DNA of 64,000 bases from Schistosoma haematobium (GCF_000699445.3 NC_067196.1:48401364-48465363); one strand, 5' to 3'; counted from the first letter of the stretch, positions 1 to 13,767 are shown. Notes: a model not told the origin generated them from the letters alone. Program-made: numbers and translations.

Positions 1-3000
1 GATTTCATATTGTATGTAAATAATACGTTACCGTCAGAATTATGGACGTCGTAATTATATTTTCCAAACGTTTCATTGTACTACTTGAATTTCGTGAGTC
101 AAATTATTTGGTGCCTACAATTCGTTCGTCAATGCTAAACGGCCAGTTAACATTGTATGAGGGTTGGAGAGTGGATGGCATTATTTACAGCAAGTAAGAC
201 ATTTATAGCTACATTATGTTGGCAGCTATTCCATCAGAGTATTGAATGTGATACTCACAACGCAGTCTAGCCATTTGTTTCATGATTAATCTGCTGTTTT
301 TCAGAATTGCAAACACTTAGCTGTTTCCAATTTCCACAAACAGTTACCCTTTAAGATTATCAGTACACCTCCCCATCAAACAACACCTAAGGCTAAACTA
401 AAAATTGGGCAAAGGTTTATTATTACATCATTACTACTGGTAAATAAAGGACATCACTTGATGCAGAAAAATCAGTTTACAAGTTATAAATATAGGTTAG
501 TTTGAATCGCAACCGCGAAAAATTATGATAAACAGTTCTTGTCACGTCTCCTCATGTTCTTATATTCCGATCATTTTTTCTATCGTTAATAAGACAACAC
601 AAAAATAGTCGTTAGAGAATCTGGAGTATTACCTAGTTACTGATTATTCTCAGATAGTAATTGTCAGCTTCCTTTTCCATTATCACCGCAAACCGCTAAC
701 CATATTTATCCAATCTGTTTTTTGTTCATTTTCTGGATTCGTCGAGTCTGTAAATATTGCTTGCTTCATTAAAGGGACTATACTTATGCACTATGATAGA
801 AGATATTTGTGTTGTATACCTTCTATCAACTGGAGTGCCTAAGAATGTGACCAGTTATGCGCTTTATACTTTGCAAGTGGTTGGGCTTTGCTTCAAGAGT
901 CCATCTCCTTATGTATACCAGTGGCATATGGCGGCAAGAATATCGGGATGTTACAAACGTTCAACAGTCGCACTCGCAAATGGTTGTATCTCCCTCATAG
1001 GGTCTGACACTGTAAATTATAAACATCGAACCACCGTTTTCATATGCCATATAAACAAATCGCATCATTTTGGGTTCCAATATAGCTTTTTTTCTGTGAA
1101 AAGGGTTTGAGATGGTTGATAATCGGAAGTACTCGTCATGGTGCATCATACTTTTAGCACCGACAGGCTATTGTCATATCTTCAGTGCTTATATACGCTT
1201 ACCTGTGGAGTGATGAGCTTTCCTGCTCTTTACATCTGCAGCACTGATCTGCCCACATGGTTCGTTCATTAATACTTTCAACTGCTTCATCTATTGATAG
1301 TGATCGCAGTAACACCAGCTTCTAACTTTACCTTTTGAAGACACTCTTCTAATCTATGGATCACAAACCATCCATGAGGTACCACTAGGATGATTGTGAA
1401 GCACCGTGAATACTTTTATGACATATTCTTCCTCCTTCAAAGTCATTTAGAACACTGTAAGTTTGGAAACTTAGACCGTAAACTGAAAACTGGACTAATT
1501 TTGATTTGGTTATTTATTCTCTGAAGGAGTAGCTTACACTAAGTCACGAGAAGTCGGAAAATCTAATTTCTCTAGTCATCGGGATATTACAAATATGTTA
1601 TTATTTATAACAATCTACCCAATGCTCAATTTATTAGAAATCGTCAAGTCAAACCATGGTAATGATACTTACCATATTACCTAGAGTTCTCACGGTGTTA
1701 AACCTTATGGTTTTGGATTATGACCAGATGTACACTGAAACATCACAAAAATGCATTTAAATTTCATTGCTTTCGACATGCATTTAATGGGTATAAGTAG
1801 TACGAAAAGGGATAACATAATTCTTTTTTGGATTGTTACAATCCATTTAGTAAACTGTCGAATTCAGTCCTGTTTCCGGAATGCTTACTCAGTTTTATAC
1901 GTTGAAACGCCTCGCTCACTTCGAAAGAGATATCTCTTGATCATGAAGCACTAAGAACCGTCTCGAGTAATTATAAAAGAATACAAACAGCTAATTACTG
2001 CGGTAACATTTTACCAACATCAGGAAATATTACTTGCACTCAAGGTGAAAGCTTAAAACCTACCGGTTATTTGACATTTCGTCTTAAAGTTCGCGTACAA
2101 CAGTGATTGACAAAAAGTTTGTTTATCCGAAACCGTTAAGTTTTTATCATCATGTTATTTTCTAAACCTACCCAGGTTTTAAGTAAAGGTGGTGAGGTTC
2201 AGTAGAGAAATCGGTATGCGAGATCAAGTTACTAATCAGCAAACGAATTAGAGTGTACACCACAAAGTGGAGAAAGTTTGGTTGTTGTTTATTGTGGTGA
2301 TTTTGTGATTTTACTGGACTAACGGGCCACTTAAATATAAGAACACTTAAAATCCATGTGACCCAACGGATAACCAACCAAAACACATAAATTGAAATAC
2401 GGAATGGCCACCTCACGTCAGGCTGTTCTAGGCCGTTGAAACGGAACGGCGTGTGTCTTTTACGGTCCCCAAAATGCTAATAACTCTTTTCGACATATCC
2501 CAAAAATATATTAAGAACCATGTTAATTTAAAGACATGTTTAGAAATAAACATTATTGTGCTATTTTAATAACCGAGTAACACATATTGTTGGACAGATC
2601 ACTAAGTTTCAACAAATGTTCACTACCACTTTTGATTTCTGTGTATCATAACTGTTTTGCGATATTTCATATGCTCCCCTCGCTCCCTGAAAACTCTAGA
2701 GATTTTCCAGCATGTCTTCCCTTTGCATCTGTTTGAAGTATAACCTTCTGGTATCTAGCTTGTTTGGCCTGATTAACGAACCTTTATCTGACGGTGATTT
2801 CTCGCTACTCAGACCTTCGAAACAATCTTGAATAACTAGAATATGCACAAATTAGGATAGTTTATAAGTAGGAAAGTCATATTCTTCACTCTTTTAGTTC
2901 CTTGATTTTGTCACAAATAATTCCTCCACTATATTTTTAATATTTTTTTCGCATGAGAAATGGAATTTATTACTTATTCATACTTAGGTCTTTTTGGTGA

Positions 3001-6000
3001 ATGACGGTTGAGGACCATTTGTACAGACCTGTCCACTTTAATGAAATACGTCAAGTAAATTCAGTAAGACATTCGGCGACTATCGCAAAAGATGTAAGTT
3101 TACTTTCGTTACTAAATGTCCAACTTCTAGTATCGTGTGGTAGGAACCTGTACCGCTACATCTGTGGTGGTTCCCAGCAAAAGGAGCTTATACAATATAT
3201 ATCGATACACTAGGTTAATAATAATATACCAAGGAAGTTAACAGTAAAAACCCTAGGTGTCCGTCTGCGAGTAAAACCAAGGGTAACAAAATACAGTTAG
3301 GATACAAATGGTATATTAACAAACAGATAATAACAGTTATTATGGAATGAATGTTACTTGTAAGCTGCCTCTTGAGATAACAACCACAAACTGAGTTCAC
3401 TTGATTGACGGAGATTCCTCTGCAGGTGATTGCACCAACGGCGTTATGAGGAAGACTGAGTCCAACAGTATTATATGATAATAATACGTGCCAAAAGTCC
3501 AACGTAGTGTCGGAAGGCCTAAAAGGATGTTATAACACTATTATAGTCTTCAATCAAAACCGTAGCCAATAAAGCAGAAGAACAAACGGCGTAGATAGCG
3601 TTTTATATTTTAAACAACGCGATAGTAAATTCGTATATTAATTATCAAAACAATTATCATCCTTTTTTAACAAGTGATACAGAAAAACAACAGATATTGA
3701 ATAAAAATATGGTTACATATAAAGTGTGACAAACTGGAAAGAAAACGCGGTTTATATTTTGTCTTTACAAAAATCATTGAATATACGTCACCATACTTCA
3801 ACAGGTATCCTAAGGATATTTGGTTTTGAAGTCAAAGTGTTTTCCTGCATCTTCTAGGATGGAATAGATAAATAATCAGAACAAAATAAAAACAAAGTAG
3901 AATCTAATGTGTCCATTAGAATGTCCTATCCCAGTTGTTATTTCATTCTGGTATTTGTGTAAATGTTGAGCCTACCTATATGTTAACTGTTTCATTAGCT
4001 AGCTTGGTAAAGATTCTGATTAAACAGCGTCCTTACTAATCTATCCGCTAGACCGACTCATGTCAAAGTTTGAAACAAGCAACGGTTAAAACAGAAGCAG
4101 GTGGTTCCTTTTGTTACGGGAGATCTGAAGATAATAGACTCCTGTAAAACTATAAAAGCGTTGGTACTTGAACACACGTTTCTCGAGGGCGAACATACAG
4201 CGACGGAGAAAACGTAGTCAAAATTCTGACTACATAAAGAAGGTTAAAAAGAGAACGCGGAAACATATAATCGAGACGGTATGTATCGATCCTGTGGGCG
4301 TGAACACTATGTGTAATCTCTTTGAATTTATAGCAAATATATTGTGGTGTACCGAACAAACGCGTTCTATAAAGGTTCATCAAAGCATACCACCAACTGT
4401 CAAAATAAGACGAATCAGATTAGAAAATGGTGTGAATTATACGAAGGAACTTATTAACTACATCGTCGCATCTCGTCATGCGACAATTAGGATGAGGCCT
4501 ATTATTCTAGTAACACAGATAAGTGAACCAACCCGGACCTGAATTCTAAAGAACCAATTTCTTATCCGTTATCAGCCTTTTTTGCAGCATGACAACGGAC
4601 ACTATTACAGTGAAATATGGATTGGAATTTTCGTCTAGACAAAGTAATCGAGAAGCACAGACTATATTTCCTAAAGTGCGCTACATATCACGCATGATTT
4701 TATTTTATCTTAGCATCCATTCATCTACGAATTCCTGGACTTCCAAAAATTTTGAAAAATGTTCAGAGTCATAATTCTGGAAAATCTCATATCGATATCA
4801 TTCCCTCCTTGTGAACAATGGAAAGAACGATTTGCTCACATTCAAACACGATCCGCAAAGACAGTGAAAGTGGTTACTTACTGGAGTTAGTAAAACATCT
4901 TACTGATTAAGGGTAATTGGGTGTGCGTTGGCAAATCACGATAACTTTCCAGGCTTGGTCCCGTCTTGTCTGTAGACATTCGATTAGACGTCAGATGTGC
5001 TATACGTATTTCGGCACTTCGTGCTTACAGTTTCAACATTTTTCAATTTGTCGCCCATCAGATCTGGTCTTTTTCGGTGTGGTGAGGTTGAGGCATATTT
5101 AACCTTTGACAATAACAGTATTTTGCATAGCTTCTGGGCTTCAAAAACCTTTACAGGTTTTCAAGGTTCATCCTATATTGTAAATTGTTTCTGGCTCCGA
5201 AATGCCTATTATTATCGATCACGAATATGTCGATGATTCTTTAAGTATAAACACAAGTAGTACACCGACTCATGAAGCCATTGTTGGATGTTATATTAGG
5301 CCGTCGTGAAATAATGTATTATTCTCTCCCCAGAAATCGGTAATCGTCAAAAAATATCGGTTAAAAGTATATACTGAGTGCAAAAGTTACAAAATACTTT
5401 CCTTCTCGCTGGCTTTTTAGCAACAAGTGTGGCTGATTTCGCGGTTCTATGATGACGTCACCATTATGGTTGCGTTAAGCCACGAAAGGAGCGTACCAAC
5501 ATGCCATTGGTCTTCTGTAAGTCGACCAAATTAGCTTAGTTCTCCTTCATTATTCTTGTACGTTGCCTACCAGATAATTTTAAAGACTGTCAAGCTATTA
5601 GTGCTATAACAATTTTAGAAGACAAGAGCTAGACTTTAAGATACGATCGTCCGACTACGCTATTTGTGCTCCCGAATAAGTTTCAGCCTACAGTAATATT
5701 TCTAACGCTTTGGACTTACATGACCGTAAGCATATGTTAGTTGTTTTCGACTCGTGCTCCCAGGTATAAAATTAACCTGTTTTGCCCTTATGTTTCCTTG
5801 ATTTGTAACATAGGCGGTCAGTAACAAAAATAAATACCAACTTCTAATTGATAGTTGATGTCGGTAAAATCTTTCTCACAGTTCACTTCGTTTTGCTAGC
5901 CCAATTCGCCTCATAGCAATCCTGATTAATGTATCCTAGAGAAAAAAGAACAATTCGCACGTGTGCAGTTTTGTTTCTCGAACTGAAAGTGAATAATAAT

Positions 6001-6699
6001 TAAAGTTCTACCTTTTAAAAATCAATTTCAGTTGCGTCATAGTCTTTTGAGAAATGCACTTCTTTATTAGACTGAGATAACAGTGGGATGTCGCTGAACC
6101 TGGACCAAATGATCCTTCACGAATAAGTGCACCCTACCTTAGGATATTTAATTTTAGAATTTGAATGGCTGATAGAAAGGACTTAATCTCATTGAAGGCA
6201 GAAGAACGAACTTTATAGATATCAGATGACTTATCCACACAGGGTTGGTCATGTATCTGTTTGGCCTTGCTGTCAAAACAATCTTTGTGTCGGTATGATT
6301 ATATTTCATTTTTAAATGTTCTTATCATACAGTACCACTGTCTATCACGACAGTGGTAATCAGGACGAGGAATAGTATGAACTCAGGATAGAACCGTTGT
6401 AACTAAGTGGTGTAGTAAGAAATTCTCCTCTGTCATGTCAGAAAAGAATAATAGCCGGAAATACTGTCAACAAGTTTCAATACGGGAGCTACACTTTGTA
6501 GTTAATTTTGCACCAGAATCCATTGATACTCAACATATATATTATTAGTTCTAAAGTGAGACTTTTGAATTCTTTATAGTTGTCAGTAAGATGTCAGATA
6601 TGTGTCGCCTACTAAAAGTAAACTCAAAAAAAATGACTTGGCTGGACACTGTTCTAATAATAAAAGACATATGGTTCAAATATTTCAAATGGTTGTGGA
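1..6699. other. Intergenic, no supported gene
   Basis: AT-rich sequence with many stops in all frames. The longest open frame (4168-4542, plus, 124 codons) has no recognisable motif, no convincing splice context and no relative elsewhere in the window. A perfect 10-bp stem with a 6-nt loop lies at 6333-6358. I see no RNA gene and no clear transposon here. Confidence 0.5.
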
Positions 6700-7185
6700 C
6701 GAAATAGAAGAAGCTTTCTCTTAACAGGCTTCCGTGTCTAGTAGCAGGGGATCACCAAATCCTCCAGGCAGGAACCTAGGTATGTTAACAATAAAAGAGG
6801 AAAAGAAATTGGTAAATCATAGTATAATGCTGTCCTTGGTCCTTAAGAATAGGCCAAGTTGCCTCTTGAAGGACTCCTGAGAAGTCGCTTGGACTAGCTC
6901 GGCCGGCAGCGAATTCCAGCTTTTGACAACTCTTAAGGAGTAGAAGTTATGTCTACATTCCGTTTTGCTATGTTGTGTTTCCAGCTTCTGGGTGTTACCC
7001 CTTAGGTTATTATTCGAACTAAGCTTAAGTAGGTGTTTAAGAGGATGTCCAGAAGTGTTAAGAATACTATAAGCCATTGATAAATCACCTCTAAGACGCC
7101 TATACTCTAATGGGTAAAGGTTTAGTGAATGGAGGCCTTCTTCGTAAGGTGATCGGTCAACAGAAAGCATACAACTAATTATAAT
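6700..7185 (-). mobile_element. CR1-like LINE fragment (RT C-terminus and 3' UTR)
   Basis: The open frame 6817-7170 encodes about 117 residues ending with the pattern VVKSWNSLPAELV and SFKRQLGLFL. This is the usual extreme C-terminus of CR1/Jockey-type reverse-transcriptase proteins. The minus-strand element at 62090-62887 carries the same block (LNLFPLSYRRVRGDL and VVNYWNSLPEHV), so the two are relatives but diverged. The sequence left of 6817 would be its 3' UTR. The rest of the RT is missing, so this is a dead, 5'-truncated copy. Confidence 0.75.
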
Positions 7186-7394
7186 TGAGCGGTATTCCAG
7201 TAGAAGACAGCATCACTTGACAGAAAGTTTAACCAACTTCGTAAGCAAGACTCTTATCTCGAAACTCATAAATAAGTTGGATAACAAGGTTTGTGACGGA
7301 AGATTAGAACGATAAGAAAAATTGAAAGCGAAACAAGAATAGCACTTGATAATATCTGTTGAGCCTATACTAACCCTTAGCTGCAAACAGAAAA

Positions 7395-7660
7395 AACAAC
7401 GTTATAACGTTCGGCGGATATTTAGGCGATAAGTCGGTAATTTGTCGACAAAAAGGCGAAAAAGGGGAAAATCTGCATTATTTCCCCCGGACAGGCGAAA
7501 AAGGCGACATTCTGATGCGTTTTCCCTCTTATTTCCCCTTTCGCTACCAAAGCATTTACCCCTTTATTTCCCCTTTCTTCGCCTTTATTTTCCCTTTTTG
7601 TGTTGCTTGGGTATGGCGGCCGTGGTAGGCTTTTGGAACAATTAGAGCAAAAGGTTCGAA
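7395..7660. repeat. GC-richer purine/pyrimidine switch tract
   Basis: From about 7446 to 7500 the plus strand is nearly all purine, with repeated GGCGAAAAAGG-like units. From 7505 to 7600 it switches to pyrimidine-rich units (TTTCCCC and TTCGCC). The halves are partly complementary, for example GGGGAAAAT near 7466 against ATTTTCCC near 7588. It stands out from the AT-rich background, but I cannot assign it to a repeat family. The open frame across it is low complexity and not a credible gene. Confidence 0.35.
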
Positions 7661-10600
7661 TTTAAACACACGAACCTGTAGTGGTATTGGTTGTTATCCA
7701 CACGACCCTTAGAGCCGAACATATGACAGCTGAGAAAATCCACACCCAACATTTAACATGTAGAGGTCAGAGATGTTAAACATCGGAATACTTAATCGGC
7801 ATGGCAAGGTCAATTCATGCAGATATAGTCACTCTATGTGACTTCCTTTTCATACTTAAAATATTATGATATCTCCAGCCCAAATGAGGTCTTCAGATGT
7901 GCTAGAAACCATACTGCTGACAGCAACAAAAGGGCAAGTCAGAATATGCAATAATGTGACTTCCACGTAGGATCTTATGAATTAGGTAATCACATCATAA
8001 CTCATCTACAATGTTGGAACTATGGCTATTATTCGAGTAGCATAGATTAGTTAACTTGACATCAAATTAGACCATATTTCTACAGTTGAACCCGATTGAT
8101 TTGACACCAAACTCCCAGTAGATTCAATATGACTGTCCAGACTGTCTGGATGGTCGTGATCTGCACTGTGAACTGGACTTAAGTCATTGTGGTGACCTGC
8201 TCCGGTTTCTGTGGTCTCTGCACTACGACAACGGCCTCCGACAGACTTTAAGCTCTGTTATAAGTGCATCGTTCGGTGATTTTCTCTTCTTATGCGGTAT
8301 ATCATATGTGATCCGTTTGGGAGGTTCTCTCCATAATCTTACCTGCTACACATACTAATCGAGGTAAAAAAAGGGCTTGCGTCTTGTGCATCCAGACGGT
8401 GTTATACGTTGCATGGGGAGTTTGTGTCCATCCTTGTTTCAGGTCTGTTTCACCAAAGGTGTTGTCATCAAGTTATACATGGAGGTGAAAGAAGAATTGG
8501 GATGATGACTCGTCACCTAGTTTCTCTTTTAGAAAAGCCCTTGGATTATTTGGCTGTATTATAAAGATAAGAGGTCCGCTGTCTCGCCTTTGAAAATGGT
8601 TTACGGTCATGATGTAGAGAAATTCAAATTGATTTACGGACTTCTTCAGAGAAAAAAGGGAGTACGGAGCATAAATCTCAGTGTCAAATTCCCTCAGATT
8701 TGATGCTGGGCTCCGTGAAGTGGCATTTCAACTGAGTAAGTCTAGACTCAGAATAACTGCGATCAAATCCTGGGAGAGAGGATGTATTCATAACAGTATC
8801 TATCTCCACAGGTTATGGTTAGTTTCCTGGTTCTCACGTTGTACTGGGTTTAACACTTAACGATATCGAAATAATATCTTGCTTACTTACCCACTTACGC
8901 CTGTTAACAACTAATACCTTAACGGAATATAAATATTGAAAAAATAGATTTGGTATTTAAAATACGATATACGAAATACCTTAAACTTTAATCAAAAGGA
9001 GACAACAACTTTGACTTGCCAGAAGGCTGAGCCGTTATTGAGCATATACATAGATAATCTTTTCGTCTTCGAAACAAGGACTTGTCAATTGTAGAACCTG
9101 TTTTCATGATGGTGATAGGTCTTTGCTGCACGATCACTGATCAGTTGGAGCGAGAGGTCTTAATTTAAACAGACAAACGTTTTAACGCTCAATATCGGAT
9201 GCAAGGCGGTATCATGTTCACATTATATACAGTAGTAATGAGTGCTTTGGCAATAATGTAATAATCTTGATAGGAGGTTTTTGTTTAACAAACTTTGTCC
9301 AGAAGATCAAAGGCTTTTCCTGACCTCACGATTTAGTGAAGAAGGTGAGGTATAGGTTGAACAGTCTCCAACGATGTCTCAAACCTTATGAAGCTGAACA
9401 AGGAGTTGATGAATACAACCTTTCAACTGTTTGTTTGATAAGGATAATGAGATTAAGGTTGTATCCAATAATGAGCCAGAGTTGGTTGACCGTTTTAGAG
9501 TCAAAAGTCTTATTTTGTGATATATTTACGATTGACAGACAATCTCTTGTGTCGAAAGGATGTGGTCTTTAGTGCAACATGGATTGATGCCGGTATGTTT
9601 ATAGGCGTCTACCTCAGTCCCTAACTTCAGTTAACTCTCGACTGCAGTTTGGCGTAATAAGAGTGATTTATGCTTTAAATGTACCTCAGCCTCGTGAGAT
9701 TTTTCTTGGATATATGAGCGTACAATTACGTGCCCTCCAGCAGACATATCGAGGTTGAAACCGAAGCACATGTTGAGTCTTCATTTGAGGAAGACAAGAG
9801 ATAGTGTAATCACCATAAATTTTGGGTGTGGTTTTTCGCTGTTGAGATACCCATTACGAAGAAGACATATTTTTGTATATATTCCTCCGTTTTGAGGTTA
9901 AGTGATTTACTTATGGGTATGGGCTAGTACTAAAACACATAACAGGTCTTCTGGGATGACGAAAATTGTATCACCATGCATTAAGATCACGTCCATTTTT
10001 ATCCGAACGTACTGCACGGGTATGTAATTTGTCACTTGCAGGCGAGCTTGTATATGTTAACTCCTTACTCGAAGTACCTCTTTGGCTGCTGTTATCCATA
10101 CTCTTTTCGTAGAAGGATAGTTTTCTTCTCGAGGCAAGAGGAACTTACAGCACATCACTTGCAAAAATCAGTTGCCAAGTTTGTGGAGAAAATGATTCCG
10201 AACAGTTCTCAGACAAAAGCAGCTGAATTTCTTAAGAGAAACATCATGACATAGTAGATTGGTTTCTTTACAGATTGCTGAGACTAAAAAAATTGATACA
10301 TAAAATACTCATCAAGTTTTTATTCAAAATGGAGGGCGTTTCTTACCGGGCTTCAAAAGTAGCATTTAGCCACGTTCAAAAAGTTAATGATTTTAATATT
10401 GAAGGTCTGTATTTTCTGAAGACTTCTTGCAGCGCAACACCTTCCCAAAAATATGAAATCTCTCCACAAAAAGATTAATCATTTACACATAGCACAACTT
10501 GATAACCGCAATTACCAGGTTGGTCTATAAATCTTATTTTTTTGTTCCGTAATTAATAAGGAGGGAAATTAGACAATAATGCACGTTTTCGGATAGTTTG

Positions 10601-10845
10601 TAATATCTTCGTTATATGGTCCTACACTAAGCTAACTAGTCACTCATTAAAACCCAGAGACTTCATTTCAGTTAGAAATATCTATGATCCATTCTGATAG
10701 CCTTGGAACTCACTGCACATTTTAGTGACCGTATCTGGGTCCAAAATATTTGTTAATTAAAAAGTAATGTTTTGTTTTGGATTCGGAATATTATTATGAT
10801 TCTTTGATTAATCCATGGTCCATAGCCAGAGAAAAATACTCGAAA
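7661..10845. other. Intergenic, no supported gene
   Basis: This stretch includes a segment of higher GC (about 8100-8560) that may be an old repeat, but I see no in-window copy of it. A short open frame at 10036-10254 follows an acceptor-like TTGCAG but has no recognisable domain. No other feature is supported except the short RTE-type tail at 8879-8925. Confidence 0.45.
8879..8925 (-). mobile_element. Short RTE-type 3' tail remnant
   Basis: The plus strand reads TTACTTACCCACTTACGCC followed by TGTTAACA. This resembles the longer remnant at 51322-51377 (TTACTTACTTACGCCTGTTA). On the minus strand both end in GTAA-type tetranucleotide repeats after ACAGGCGTAAG, like an RTE-clade 3' terminus. 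Only about 45 bp is left. Confidence 0.4.
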
Positions 10846-11012
10846 ATATTGGCGCCCATTTCCCGCCTTGCGTGTCATCACAAAGTGTTGAGGAAATCGG
10901 TTTATGTTCAGCAAACAAAATAACCTTTGTAGGTAGTCTGAGTACCTCGTGGGGTGTTGCCTGTTATGTTTTTATTCCTAGCACCGCCATAACCCTAACT
11001 GTACAAATTCAC
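10846..11012 (+). mobile_element. Solitary 3' UTR fragment of CR1-like element
   Basis: The stretch from AATATTGGCGCCCATTTCC to TAGCACCGCCATAACCCTAA is the reverse complement, with few differences, of 61886-62046. That second copy is the 3' UTR directly after the CR1-like ORF that ends at 62090. Here no coding part precedes it, so this is a severely 5'-truncated copy consisting only of the 3' UTR. An open frame read through it (10815-11024) is incidental. Confidence 0.8.
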
Positions 11013-11987
11013 CTCAACGAGTAGCGCTACTATGGCTTATGTGGTTTCTCTATCACGCTTTTTAATGTTTACAACCCAGTTAAAACGTCTTAGTGACAAT
11101 TAAGAAGATTTCAGAGACCACCTAAACGATAAGTAGGCGTTTAGAATGCCTTCGTAAGTCAAGGAATGAAGCCGTTACTAGAAATCTACATAAAGTCTTA
11201 TGTATGTCTGGAAATGCACAATCGTATTTTGCAATGAAATAATCTAGAATGTACTTGACATCCCAGGTGTCTGATAGGAACAACACAGACTGTTTTCCTA
11301 ATTCACGATTTCCAGGGTTCAGAATTCCTTGTTCAAAATTTCGAGAGGAATTTCATATAAGGCCAATGGTCGATTTCTTAGACCTACAACCAGCATATCA
11401 TCAGTATAAACATAGATAGAAGGTTAATATTTAGGTTGTCGCATATCATTGCGATTAATAAACAACCATCTTCTTTGTTATCAAATAACGGGACTAAATA
11501 GTAGCCCAGTTTTGCCTTAGTTTTCAATAGTTGTTTAACGTATGCACCTCTGCGATCTTAAAAGCGTTCCAGAGGCTTTATAGGCCTCCATATCAGTAAT
11601 TATTATGTGCCAAGTAGTGATTGCTTTTGAAAAATGATACCACGAATTATTGTGAGCAGCCGTAAACAGAATAGTTCATCTGTGTCGAGTGTGGGTCAGT
11701 TGTCCACCAAGAACAGTAGAATATGATTTCAAAATGCAGCTAAATTATCGCAAATAAATATGTAATTTTTTGAATACCATGTCAACGATCTAAAGATTAA
11801 TGTTAGTTTCAGAATTAAATGGACTCCAGATTACCAGGCCCGTTTATATTCTCTATTTTACACTCTACTGAGTTCAAATAAATCGAAAGACGATGATAGC
11901 CAATAACTTTTTGATAATGAAGGGACACATCTTCAAGTAGGTATCAAATATTTACTGTTATAAAAAGGTAAACAAAATTAAAGGTGA
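11013..11987. other. Intergenic, nothing recognised
   Basis: AT-rich sequence without long open frames or recognisable repeats, between the CR1 3' UTR remnant and the LTR element. Confidence 0.5.
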
Positions 11988-11992
11988 CTTTC
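11988..11992. repeat. Target site duplication of LTR element, left copy
   Basis: CTTTC lies immediately outside the left LTR and matches CTTTC at 18310-18314 immediately outside the right LTR. A 5-bp duplication is usual for Ty3/gypsy integration. Confidence 0.7.
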
Positions 11993-12137
11993 TATAATAT
12001 TTGAAAAGAATTTTGATTATAGTATGTACTAGGAATCCCAGAACTAACGCAACTGAATCAAGAATAACGACACAAGCACAAACGAAATTGAGCAGTCAGC
12101 AAGTACGAAAGAATCATTAGTTAATTCAAACACCACA
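11993..12137 (-). repeat. 3' LTR of gag-only element
   Basis: On the minus strand it begins TGTGGTGTTTGAATTAACT and ends in TATTATA. It aligns with 18144-18309 but is about 21 bp shorter, mostly through one internal gap. Runs such as AAAGAATCATTAGTTAATTC are shared with the other LTR. Confidence 0.8.
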
Positions 12138-13051
12138 TCCGCCACGGCTTAAATTGGAATATAATTGTCTGTAATAGGTTGCACGTCTTTTTCTTACGTT
12201 CATCCTGAGTCTGTCCAACATTGTATTGGATAAAATCTCTGAATTATCTAGAATGTGCTCATTAGTATTGGAATTAACAAATGAAATCGGAACAGACTCA
12301 CTTGGGTCCTGAAATTGTATGCAATCAACATGTCGATTTTGTAATGAAATCATTAATATCTAGAATTCGAACCATAGATTTTTTAGCACTATCATCCACC
12401 ACGAAATAATGTTGGATCTTTATATCCCCAAGTTATGAATAATGTGGATTCATTTAAAACATATTTCTCACATTGGTTAGAGTAAACATTGGAAGTGACT
12501 TTGCGATAAGGATGAACAGCAGTTGATATGAAATCATCCGAGTTGTAATCAGGATGGAGTTCATTTAATACTCGTGCTTCGCACTGAAAAATTTTCCCAC
12601 AAGAAACAAATGAATTATGAGGACTAATAATATTTGGTATGACATCAAGACTTGACTCTTCTAAATTAGTTTCCTCGAATTCATTAAGAATGTCACTGCA
12701 GAGTAAAGGATCATTAGAAAAGTCAGCATCCATCAGTACATCAGGTTTTCGATCATAATTATGTTCACTCAACATATTTTCTTCAGATTTGCAAGGAATT
12801 TCATCAGAAATATGTGAATCATTAGAAAAAGCCATACCTGGTACACTAACATGAGAATTATGACAAATTGATTGATTAGAAACCGTTGTCTCACAAGAAT
12901 TCTGAGTTTCATTTAACTCCAAATTGCTATATGATTCTACACTGTCTTTTAAAATCGTTGATAAAGATAAATGATCATTATGAATACTCGACTCAGTAGA
13001 TTCAGAATTAAAAGACTTAATATTAGTTGCAGTAAGATGAACATTAGTATT
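12126..13051 (-). pseudogene. gag 3' part and post-gag tail of LTR element
   Basis: The minus-strand reading frame arriving from the zinc knuckle at 17620 resumes in the same frame at 13051. It runs about 220 codons to a stop at 12392. This part is rich in Ser, Asn and acidic residues and has no recognised domain; a conserved-looking block near its end contains TLFITWGYKD. A second short frame (12353-12126) encodes a basic tail ending SNLSRGGCGV and running into the 3' LTR, like the C-terminus of a gypsy polyprotein. The two frames are separated by stops and a frame change. The open frame that starts at 13132 lies partly in RTE sequence and is not the real start. Confidence 0.65.
13041..13051. 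repeat. Target site duplication of RTE insertion, left copy
   Basis: ACATTAGTATT here is repeated exactly at 17609-17619. The bases outside the two copies read as continuous gag coding sequence when the insert is ignored. Confidence 0.85.
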
Positions 13052-13767
13052 CCCGACCGTTGTTGCTACATTGACGTGGTGGTCGGGCTTGCCTATCGTG
13101 ATGAAGCAACCGAGCTGTACTGGCTGGAACAACCGTTCCTCAAGGTCCTACCATGTCAGACAGGTCGGTTGAAGGGCGGTAAGACTAAAAGCAACAAACC
13201 CAAGGTCCAACGGCGAAGTCGTACTGCTACATGTACAGAGGTGTGACAGCAGTAAGGTGATTCCCTCGGACAACCAGCATGACAGCGATGCTGCCTTCCC
13301 AAAAGGAGGGGTGGGGTTAGAAAAGGTCGACCCTAAAAATGCACACCTCGCCTTATCCCACGGATATCCGTCTCCAGCGGTAAGGTCTCAACAAGTACGG
13401 AGCTAACACAAAAATTACCCATCATAAGATCGTGTGTGACCGACCTCAAGCACTTGTCCCTTGGGCACTGTGGTCACGCTCCCACATCACTAAGACCACC
13501 TCTAATCCAATTTCCTTTTCAGGTACCTCCAGAAGAACCCTTCCCCGGTGTGGGCAGCCGGGAAGTGATAACCGCCCTCATACCCTTAACCGCACACAAG
13601 ACCACTGTATTCATAATCAACCTCCCTCTTCAATTCCTATTATTCCTCCTACATCGACTTTCAACTCTAAATTTCCTTATTCGGCTTCACCTCAAGTGTC
13701 ACCATAGCCAACGATTCTAGTGCTCAAAACTCTGTCCCAGGTCTACTGAAACCTCGCTCCAAACTAC

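Noticed and set aside
4168..4542. 124-codon ORF, longest in the first 6 kb
   Set aside because: Basic, unstructured start, no domain, no splice context. Length is within chance for this amount of sequence.
7442..7645. 67-codon ORF in the purine/pyrimidine tract
   Set aside because: Low-complexity translation (Lys/Arg then Pro/Leu/Phe runs) produced by the tract itself.
10036..10254. 72-codon plus-strand ORF after TTGCAG, possible terminal exon
   Set aside because: The codon pattern is acceptable but there is no recognisable motif, no partner exon and no relative in the window.
12971..13246. Plus-strand ORF covering the left edge of the RTE insertion
   Set aside because: It crosses the gag/RTE boundary at 13051/13052, so it is an accidental fusion frame.
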